Shown here one piece after another: positions 1-6,458 of a DNA stretch of 6,458 nucleotides (positions are counted from its first letter, which is position 1; every line of letters begins with the position of its first letter). Origin of the DNA: an uncultured Sphingobium sp. (lineage in GTDB: Bacteria; Pseudomonadota; Alphaproteobacteria; Sphingomonadales; Sphingomonadaceae); assembly GCA_946479185.1 (NCBI GenBank), contig CAMLFF010000187.1, positions 1 to 6,458 of the forward strand. Direction: 5' to 3'. The notes under the pieces were generated by a model. That model was not told the origin of the DNA. It saw only the letters and a list, made by a program, of their open reading frames with translations, and ran no database searches. A program made the translations under genes and the position numbers.

Positions 1-189
1 AAGCTGCTGCCCGAGCGCTGGTATGATACGCCCAATATCCATCACCTCAGCATCGATGATTTTCGCGCAATGGTCCGCGAGCGTGGTTGGCGAATAGATG
101 GCCAATGGTTTCTGAACGATGGCCGTGAAACGGGATCGGGCAATGCCAATCTTTTCGCCGAACATGCGGTGTTCCTGCTGCGCGGCTGA
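1..189 (+). CDS. metW: MetW, methionine biosynthesis protein (C-terminal part)
   Basis: Only the last 62 codons and the TGA stop are in the window; the frame is open from base 1. The peptide contains LPERWYDTPNIHHLSIDDF, followed by a region ending in AEHAVFLLRG. This matches the C-terminal signature of MetW, a protein of about 200 residues with a methyltransferase-like fold. In many proteobacteria metW follows metX (homoserine O-acyltransferase) and MetW works with MetX in the acylation branch of methionine synthesis. The N-terminal SAM-binding-like part and any metX neighbour lie left of the window, so the pairing is expected but not seen. The protein is presumably cytoplasmic. The gene is followed by a 117-base gap before the transporter. 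Identification rests on the recognisable tail only. Confidence 0.85.
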   Translation, partial: KLLPERWYDTPNIHHLSIDDFRAMVRERGWRIDGQWFLNDGRETGSGNANLFAEHAVFLLRG

Positions 190-306
190 GCGGTCATGCG
201 GTCAAATTGTCGATCAGTTAGCCGAAATTACCGGCTTGTGGGCTGGCCAGACGGGATCGCTCCGTGCATAGGACCATTCCACTAGCAAGCGAATGACCGC
301 CGCTGA

Positions 307-1569
307 ATGACGGGGCCAATGACTTCCGATCCTAAGCCTTTCCCGATGAAAGACCGTGAGTTCGTCGCCCTGATGGCGTCGATCATGGCTCTCAACGCGC
401 TCGCGATCGATGCGATGTTGCCTGCCTTCCCGGCCATTCGCGCATCGCTGCACGTCGCTGACCCTAATTCACTGCAATATATGATCACGGCCTATATGCT
501 GGCCAACGCCATCGGCTCGCTCGTCGCAGGGCCATTGGCAGATCGATTCGGGCGTCGTCCGATGTTGCTCACCAGCATTATTTGCTCGGCAATCGGCGGA
601 CTCGCGAGTGCGCTGGCCCCCACCTATGAATCGCTGCTCATCATGCGCGCGCTCCACGGCTTCTTCGCCGCAGGTCTCGGCGTGCTTGCGGTGGCAGTCA
701 TCCGCGATCGCTTCTCGGGCGACATGATGGCGCGGATCATGAGCCTCATCATCATCATCTTCATGCTCGTGCCGGTCATTGCGCCATCGGTGGGCCAGCT
801 CGTGCTGGTGCTCGCCAGCTGGCGGGAAATCTTCCATGTCCTCGCAGCCTATGCGTGCATCATTCTCATATGGGCATGGATCCGCCTGCCGGAGACGCTG
901 ACGGAGGAAAATCGCCAGCCGATCTCCCCGCGCGTCATCATCCGCAATTGGAAGACCGTTGCCACCAATCGCCTCGGCATGGGCTATATGCTCGGCGCAG
1001 GCATCATGATGGGCGGCATGTTCGGCTTTTTGAACAGCGCCCAGCAAATCTTCTACGATGTGTTCAATGCGGCGGAGTTCTTCCCCATCGCCTTCGCCTC
1101 CGTCGCGGGATCGATGGCGATTGCGAACTTTTCCAACAGCCGCATCGTGGAGCGCTTCGGTGCGCGGCGCGTGTCACACACAGCCTTGCTCTTCTTCATC
1201 TTCGTTAGCCTGCTGCAGCTGGCCGCGAGCCAGATCCACCCGGAGCCGATCTGGATGTTCCTGGTGCTCGTCGCGCTCAACATGGGCATGGTGGGCTTCA
1301 CCGGATCGAACTTCGGCTCGATCGCGATGGAGCCGTTCGGCCATATTGCCGGCGCTGCCGCGAGCTTCCAGAGCTTCGCCCGCATGGCGCTCGCTACATT
1401 GATTGGCGCCATGACCGGTCAGCGCTTCGATGGCACGACCCAGCCGCTGGCGGAGGGCTTCATGATCACGGGCTTCCTCGCGCTCGGCTTCATCCTGATA
1501 GCGGAGCGCGGTCGCTTGTTCACCCGGCCACGCCATAGCCAGCTGCGCTCCAACGTCGCGCCACGTTAG
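307..1569 (+). CDS. Bcr/CflA-type MFS multidrug efflux transporter
   Basis: This 420-residue hydrophobic protein has the twelve-helix pattern and length of the drug:proton antiporters of the Bcr/CflA branch of the major facilitator superfamily. It would sit in the inner membrane and export small toxic compounds using the proton gradient; the substrate cannot be read from sequence. Visible marks are an acidic residue in helix 1 (D35 in AIDAMLPAFPAI), motif A GPLADRFGRRPMLL at residues 75-88, the motif B arginine R114 in LLIMRALHGFF, and a motif C-like stretch VPVIAPSVGQLV near 155-166. A helix-10/11 segment near 341-353 (MEPFGHIAGAAAS) is also typical of the branch. The start is uncertain. A TGA lies directly before the ATG at 307, so nothing longer is possible. 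None of the in-frame ATGs at 307, 319 or 346 has a well-spaced Shine-Dalgarno; the four G before 319 are only three bases away. The first hydrophobic helix begins after residue 17, so all three starts keep a full transporter. No dedicated regulator gene adjoins it. Confidence 0.9.
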   Translation: MTGPMTSDPKPFPMKDREFVALMASIMALNALAIDAMLPAFPAIRASLHVADPNSLQYMITAYMLANAIGSLVAGPLADRFGRRPMLLTSIICSAIGGLASALAPTYESLLIMRALHGFFAAGLGVLAVAVIRDRFSGDMMARIMSLIIIIFMLVPVIAPSVGQLVLVLASWREIFHVLAAYACIILIWAWIRLPETLTEENRQPISPRVIIRNWKTVATNRLGMGYMLGAGIMMGGMFGFLNSAQQIFYDVFNAAEFFPIAFASVAGSMAIANFSNSRIVERFGARRVSHTALLFFIFVSLLQLAASQIHPEPIWMFLVLVALNMGMVGFTGSNFGSIAMEPFGHIAGAAASFQSFARMALATLIGAMTGQRFDGTTQPLAEGFMITGFLALGFILIAERGRLFTRPRHSQLRSNVAPR

Positions 1570-1612
1570 AGACGCGGCGGGCCGCCAGGCGATAGCGAAA
1601 CCTGCAGCATCT

Positions 1613-1640
1613 TTTACTTCGACGTGCGGATCCCTATTTT
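1613..1640 (+). promoter_or_regulatory. Candidate sigma-70-type promoter for the pirin gene
   Basis: TTTACT (1613-1618) and TATTTT (1635-1640) are separated by 16 bases and lie about 50 bases before the pirin start. Both hexamers are partial matches to the consensus. The stretch is locally AT-richer than its surroundings. This is a pattern match only, with no experimental support in view. Confidence 0.3.
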
Positions 1641-1680
1641 CTGTTCATCATCGGTCGCGATCAACCAGCGCGGCTGCGAC

Positions 1681-1684
1681 GGAG
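1681..1684 (+). promoter_or_regulatory. Ribosome binding site of the pirin gene
   Basis: GGAG ends seven bases before the ATG at 1692, which is normal Shine-Dalgarno spacing. An ATG at 1685 lies closer to it but is in a different frame from pirin. The second in-frame ATG at 1695 is also reachable from this site. Confidence 0.7.
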
Positions 1685-1691
1685 ATGAGCG

Positions 1692-2558
1692 ATGATGAAG
1701 AAAATACTCGGCCTGTACGGGAACGACCGCGGCCATTGGGTGGGCGATGGCTTTCCGGTTCGCACGCTCTTTTCTTATGACGCGCTCGGTGAGCAGATCA
1801 GCCCCTTCCTCATGCTCGATTATGCTGGCCCGCACCATTTCGAGCCGACGAGCGCCCGGCGCGGCGTCGGGCAGCATCCCCATCGCGGGTTTGAGACCGT
1901 CACCATCGTCTATGATGGCGAGGTTGAGCATCGCGATTCCACCGGCAATGGCGGCACGATTGGTCCCGGCGACGTCCAGTGGATGACGGCTGCGGGCGGC
2001 ATATTGCATGAGGAATATCATTCCCCCGGCTTCGCGCGCAAAGGCGGCCCGTTCCGCATGGCGCAGCTGTGGGTGAACCTGCCCGCGCGGGACAAGATGG
2101 CGCCCGCTGGATATCAGGGGATCATCGATGCTGATATTCCGGCCATTCAGCTGCCCGACAGCGCCGGGACCATCCGCATTATCGCGGGCGACTATGCAGG
2201 TCATAAAGGCCCTGCCCGCACCTTCACGCCCATCAATGTGTGGGACATGCGGCTCACAGCCAATGCCAATCTGACCCTGGATCTGCCCGAAGGGCACACG
2301 ACGCTGCTGGTTGTGTTGGACGGCGATGTGACCGTGAACGGCGTGCAGCCCGTGAGCGATGCGCAAATGCTGCTGCTCGACCGCGCGGGTAGCACGGTTG
2401 CGATCAACACGGCAGCAGAGGCTTCGCTGCTGATCCTTACGGGTGAGCCATTGGCCGAGCCGATCGTGGGCTACGGTCCATTCGTGATGAATGCGGAGTC
2501 GGAGATTCGCGAGGCGATCGATGATTTCAGCAAAGGCCGATTCGCACAAATGGCCTGA
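1692..2558 (+). CDS. Pirin family protein (bicupin)
   Basis: This 288-residue protein has the length and the two-cupin build of bacterial pirins. Cupin 1 carries the conserved metal site: H62 and H64 in QHPHRGFET, and H106 and E108 in GILHEEYH, in the same order and nearly the same spacing as the His-His-His-Glu iron site of human pirin. The C-terminal cupin covers roughly residues 175-255 and ends with the typical tail GEPLAEPIVGYGPFVMN. Family members include enzymes with quercetin 2,3-dioxygenase activity and proteins described as redox- or partner-binding regulators, so the intact metal site predicts iron or another divalent metal binding but not a substrate. No signal peptide is evident, so it should be cytoplasmic. 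The start at 1692 (or the ATG at 1695) is backed by GGAG seven bases upstream. The gene is 122 bases past the transporter and converges with the tRNA-Val gene. The precise reaction is unknown. Confidence 0.93.
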   Translation: MMKKILGLYGNDRGHWVGDGFPVRTLFSYDALGEQISPFLMLDYAGPHHFEPTSARRGVGQHPHRGFETVTIVYDGEVEHRDSTGNGGTIGPGDVQWMTAAGGILHEEYHSPGFARKGGPFRMAQLWVNLPARDKMAPAGYQGIIDADIPAIQLPDSAGTIRIIAGDYAGHKGPARTFTPINVWDMRLTANANLTLDLPEGHTTLLVVLDGDVTVNGVQPVSDAQMLLLDRAGSTVAINTAAEASLLILTGEPLAEPIVGYGPFVMNAESEIREAIDDFSKGRFAQMA

Positions 2559-2628
2559 GGCAGGTTACGCGCGCTACCTCGCGGCAATGGCTGAACCGCT
2601 CCCGATTCGCTTGGGCATGAAAAGGGGG

Positions 2629-2704
2629 TGGTGGGCGATGACGGGCTCGAACCGCCGACATTCTCGGTGTAAACGAGACGCTCTACCAACTGAGCTAATC
2701 GCCC
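2629..2704 (-). tRNA. tRNA-Val (anticodon TAC)
   Basis: Read on the minus strand, the 76 bases fold into a complete cloverleaf. The acceptor stem GGGCGAT pairs with ATCGCCC, the D stem is GCTC/GAGC around AGTTGGTA, and the anticodon stem is TCTCG/CGAGA. The anticodon loop is TTTACAC, and the T arm is GGCGG-TTCGAGC-CCGTC with one G-U pair. Loop positions 34-36 read TAC, which decodes GTA and related valine codons. The discriminator is A and the terminal CCA is encoded in the DNA (2629-2631 as TGG on the plus strand). It is transcribed in the same direction as the upstream regulator gene. No other tRNA is visible nearby, and there is no integrase or duplicated 3' end to suggest use as an attachment site. 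Confidence 0.97.
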
Positions 2705-2764
2705 CTCCGGCGTGACACATGGGTCGACGCGATCAGGTTGGGTCGCCATATCGGCGCAATCCCT

Positions 2765-2797
2765 GCCGGGTCAAGCAAAGCCTTTGCCGGACCCGGC
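2765..2797. terminator. Large nested hairpin between regulator and tRNA-Val, terminator-like
   Basis: GCCGGGTC (2765-2772) pairs perfectly with GACCCGGC (2790-2797). Inside it, GCAAAG (2775-2780) pairs with CTTTGC (2782-2787), leaving AA opposite CG as a symmetric internal loop. The hairpin starts 19 bases past the stop of the minus-strand regulator, where a transcript end would be expected, and separates that gene from the tRNA. No T-run follows it on either strand, so it is not a classical intrinsic terminator. It could instead stabilise an mRNA 3' end or be a copy of a dispersed palindromic repeat. Confidence 0.5.
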
Positions 2798-2816
2798 TCC
2801 AATCGCTCTTTTCGCG

Positions 2817-3857
2817 TCAGGCCGTGGCGAGCAACCCGCCATTGCGCCGCACGGCCCGCACCCAGCCGAACAGGGCTTGCGTCGCAGCTTCGGTGAGATC
2901 GATGAACACGCGGCGGCCATCGAGCGGATCATCGATCCGCATGAACATGGCGCGGTCGGTCAATTGGCGAATCCAGCGTAGCGCCGTTGTAGGTGGCACA
3001 GCGGCGGCGATGCACAGGCTGGAGACGGAGACGCGCTGCCCCGCGAGGCGCGCCGCCATCAGGTCGAGCATCATGTCCCATGCCGGATCGGCGAACAGAT
3101 CGGTCGGGAAGAATTGATCGCGCATCCGCCGCGCCCTGATGAGCGCCCGAATCTCGGCATGGGTGGGTGCATCGTCTGCGTTCGTATCGATATGGGCATT
3201 GCCCGATCGGAGCGACCGCACTGACAGGCCCTGCTCCGTCCGCGCGACCATGCGGCTGGTTTCCGGCCTGTCCTCGCCCCCAGCGCTCCCCGGCAAGCCG
3301 CGCCCAAAGCCGACACTCATCCGCTCAATCGTCACTGCCAAGCGCTGCACATCCTGACTGAGCTGCTCCAGCCGCGCGACCTCGCCGTCGCGCGTCACGT
3401 CATGCAATTGATGGCGTGAACCCGGCTTGGCCAGACCGGCCATGACGAGCAGCGTCACAATCTCGCTGTCGGCAGGGTTGCAAAGATACTCCACGCCCGG
3501 CCCATCGAGCACCGCCAGCGCATGATCGAGGCCATCAAGATCCACCAGAACTGACACTCTACTGGACCCGGCCCAGCTTGCCAGCGCATCGATCTCCCCG
3601 AGCATCGCGCCGCCGCGTACATCGAGCAGGATGTGATCGGCGGGGCAGGACCAGCCGAGCTGGCTCTGCGCGACCAGGGGCGTGCAGGCGCCAAGGCAAT
3701 GCAGGCCCGCGCGATCCGCTAGTCTCGTCAGATAGCTTGCCTGCGCGCCTTCGCCCAGCACGAGGATGGTGGGGCGATCTATCGACTCGGGCTCCCCTCC
3801 GTGGCGCGCTGAGGTGTCGACTTGATCCGAGAATGGCTCGATAAAGCTCACAAACAT
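2817..3857 (-). CDS. Receiver-like domain plus MarR-like winged-helix regulator
   Basis: This 346-residue protein is a probable cytoplasmic DNA-binding regulator. From the ATG at 3857, residues about 29-143 alternate strands and helices like a response-regulator receiver. D79 (in HILLDVRG) falls where the phosphorylated Asp would be, but the strand-1 acidic pair and the conserved Lys are missing (N127-P128 stands in the K-P position), so phosphorylation is doubtful. Residues about 157-182 (EVARLEQLSQDVQRL and on) look like a short coiled coil, followed by a disordered linker rich in Gly, Ser and Arg. Residues about 235-333 form a winged helix with FFPTDLFADPAWDMMLDL, a recognition-helix region VPPTTALRWIRQL and a wing DDPLDGRRVFIDLT. 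I recall this C-terminal type as common in sphingomonads, usually annotated MarR-like. A GTG at 3863 would add two residues, but GGGGGA (3865-3870) sits seven bases before the ATG at 3857 and only a few bases from the GTG, so ATG is preferred. It is divergent from acnA. Target and signal are unknown. Confidence 0.85.
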   Translation of the reverse strand: MFVSFIEPFSDQVDTSARHGGEPESIDRPTILVLGEGAQASYLTRLADRAGLHCLGACTPLVAQSQLGWSCPADHILLDVRGGAMLGEIDALASWAGSSRVSVLVDLDGLDHALAVLDGPGVEYLCNPADSEIVTLLVMAGLAKPGSRHQLHDVTRDGEVARLEQLSQDVQRLAVTIERMSVGFGRGLPGSAGGEDRPETSRMVARTEQGLSVRSLRSGNAHIDTNADDAPTHAEIRALIRARRMRDQFFPTDLFADPAWDMMLDLMAARLAGQRVSVSSLCIAAAVPPTTALRWIRQLTDRAMFMRIDDPLDGRRVFIDLTEAATQALFGWVRAVRRNGGLLATA

Positions 3858-3864
3858 TGGCACT

Positions 3865-3870
3865 TCCCCC
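3865..3870 (-). promoter_or_regulatory. Ribosome binding site of the regulator, deciding its start
   Basis: On the minus strand this reads GGGGGA, seven bases before the ATG at 3857 and one base before the GTG at 3863. The spacing fits the ATG and not the GTG, so the protein probably starts MFVSFIEPF. Confidence 0.6.
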
Positions 3871-3878
3871 GTACTATG

Positions 3879-3930
3879 TTTGTTCCTTATGCATTAACGA
3901 TATTCCATTTTGAACTCTTTTTGTTCCATT
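3879..3930. promoter_or_regulatory. Three helically phased TTCC motifs, candidate operator
   Basis: On the plus strand TTTGTTCC occurs at 3879-3886 and again at 3920-3927, with the related GATATTCC at 3899-3906 between them. The TTCC ends at 3886, 3906 and 3927 are 20 and 21 bases apart, close to two helical turns each. The second and third are extended alike as TTCCATT (3903-3909 and 3924-3930). On the minus strand these read GGAACAAA, GGAATATC and GGAACAAA in the leader or promoter of the regulator. The spacing suggests one protein binding repeatedly to one DNA face, with autoregulation the simplest idea. Which protein binds is inference. Confidence 0.4.
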
Positions 3931-4064
3931 ATGGATGGCATTTCGCGCGGTTATAGATTTCAGAAAGCGAAAGCCCGGATCTTCAACCAATCTCAATCCA
4001 TTTTGGCGATAGTCGTTAAACGCTCTCTTCGCGTCCCGTGGGCGCGCATATCCGTGCCGCACCG

Positions 4065-4092
4065 TTGACACAAAGCCCCGAAACGTTATGGC
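4065..4092 (+). promoter_or_regulatory. acnA: Candidate sigma-70 promoter of acnA
   Basis: A perfect TTGACA (4065-4070) is followed after 16 bases by TATGGC (4087-4092), a half-match to the -10 box. Transcription would begin near 4098-4100 and give a leader of about 87 bases before acnA. The -35 is convincing and the -10 is weak, as is common in GC-rich alphaproteobacteria. Confidence 0.45.
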
Positions 4093-4107
4093 CCCAGCCA
4101 TCGAACA

Positions 4108-4124
4108 GGCGGATTAACACCGCC
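4108..4124 (+). other. Small hairpin in the acnA leader
   Basis: GGCGG (4108-4112) and CCGCC (4120-4124) flank the seven-base loop ATTAACA. The hairpin would lie near the 5' end of the acnA mRNA if the promoter at 4065-4092 is used, well before the ribosome binding site. A five-base-pair GC stem can arise by chance at this GC content; a role in mRNA stability or control is only a possibility. Confidence 0.25.
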
Positions 4125-4172
4125 AGACCATGCTCAGCCTGCCCCGCTGCCGAGCACCAGACACAGACAATG

Positions 4173-4177
4173 AGGAG
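4173..4177 (+). promoter_or_regulatory. acnA: Ribosome binding site of acnA
   Basis: AGGAG ends eight bases before the ATG at 4186, a strong Shine-Dalgarno match that fixes the acnA start. Confidence 0.8.
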
Positions 4178-4185
4178 ACCCGCTG

Positions 4186-6458
<2,273 letters not shown>

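Larger units (their letters stand above)
3858..4185. other. Divergent intergenic region between regulator and acnA
   Basis: These 328 bases hold no gene I can support. The part next to the regulator is strongly AT-rich for this genome (18 G/C in the 60 bases 3871-3930) and contains the phased TTCC motifs. TATAAC on the minus strand (3950-3955) is a possible -10 for the regulator, but I see no good -35 for it. CCATTTTG occurs at 3905-3912 and again at 3998-4005. The acnA-proximal part has a TTGACA-type promoter candidate, a small GC hairpin and the acnA Shine-Dalgarno. Confidence 0.6.

Noticed and set aside
220..236. AGCCG/CGGCT inverted repeat after metW, possible terminator
   Set aside because: The stem is only five base pairs with a seven-base loop and no T-run follows; expected by chance at this GC content.
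1576..1586. GGCGG/CCGCC palindrome just after the transporter stop
   Set aside because: The loop is too tight for the full stem, no T-run follows, and such GC palindromes are common in this genome type.
1614..2549. 311-codon minus-strand open frame opposite pirin
   Set aside because: The sense frame is a complete pirin with its metal ligands, and the antisense product has biased composition and no recognisable domain.
2629..2704. tRNA-Val as an integration site for a mobile element
   Set aside because: There is no integrase, no repeat of the tRNA 3' end in the window, and the flanking genes look like normal chromosomal genes.
2924..2940. GCGGATC/GATCCGC perfect inverted repeat inside the regulator gene
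   Set aside because: It lies in the codons of the winged-helix wing (RIDDP region), where the residues explain the sequence; no other sign of function.
3874..4101. 75-codon minus-strand open frame in the divergent intergenic region
   Set aside because: It has no Shine-Dalgarno, crosses the acnA promoter candidate and the phased operator motifs, and resembles no known family.

Overview
The window reads as ordinary chromosomal DNA of a GC-rich alphaproteobacterium, most likely a sphingomonad (Sphingomonadales). The grounds are the high GC content, the codon use, a MetW-type methionine protein, an AcnA-type aconitase, and a regulator whose C-terminal winged helix resembles a family I associate with sphingomonads. 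The assignment comes from recognising families and was not tested by a search.

Layout: positions 1-189 hold the last 62 codons of metW (+). A Bcr/CflA-type major facilitator drug exporter follows (307-1569, +), then a complete pirin-family cupin protein (1692-2558, +). These three genes point the same way with gaps of about 120 bases, so separate promoters are more likely than one tight operon. A tRNA-Val gene with anticodon TAC and an encoded CCA end lies on the minus strand (2629-2704) and converges on pirin. Upstream of it, also on the minus strand, is a regulator that joins a degenerate receiver-like domain to a winged-helix DNA-binding domain (2817-3857). A large nested hairpin (2765-2797) lies between the regulator stop and the tRNA. 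Finally acnA starts at 4186 (+) and runs off the right edge after about 757 codons.

The regulator and acnA are divergent and share a 328-base intergenic region. Its regulator-proximal half is AT-rich (18 G/C in the 60 bases 3871-3930) and carries three TTCC-ended motifs spaced 20 and 21 bases apart. Its acnA-proximal half has a TTGACA-type promoter candidate, a small hairpin and a clear Shine-Dalgarno sequence. The simplest hypothesis is an autoregulated DNA-binding protein beside the TCA-cycle gene, with possible but unproven control of acnA.

The remaining genes are housekeeping or general-purpose: methionine synthesis, drug efflux, a cupin and a tRNA. I see no mobile element, CRISPR array, toxin-antitoxin pair, phage gene or biosynthetic cluster. 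The points that deserve a second look are the regulator, its phased upstream motifs and the nested hairpin. I found no clear sign of an undescribed multi-gene system.
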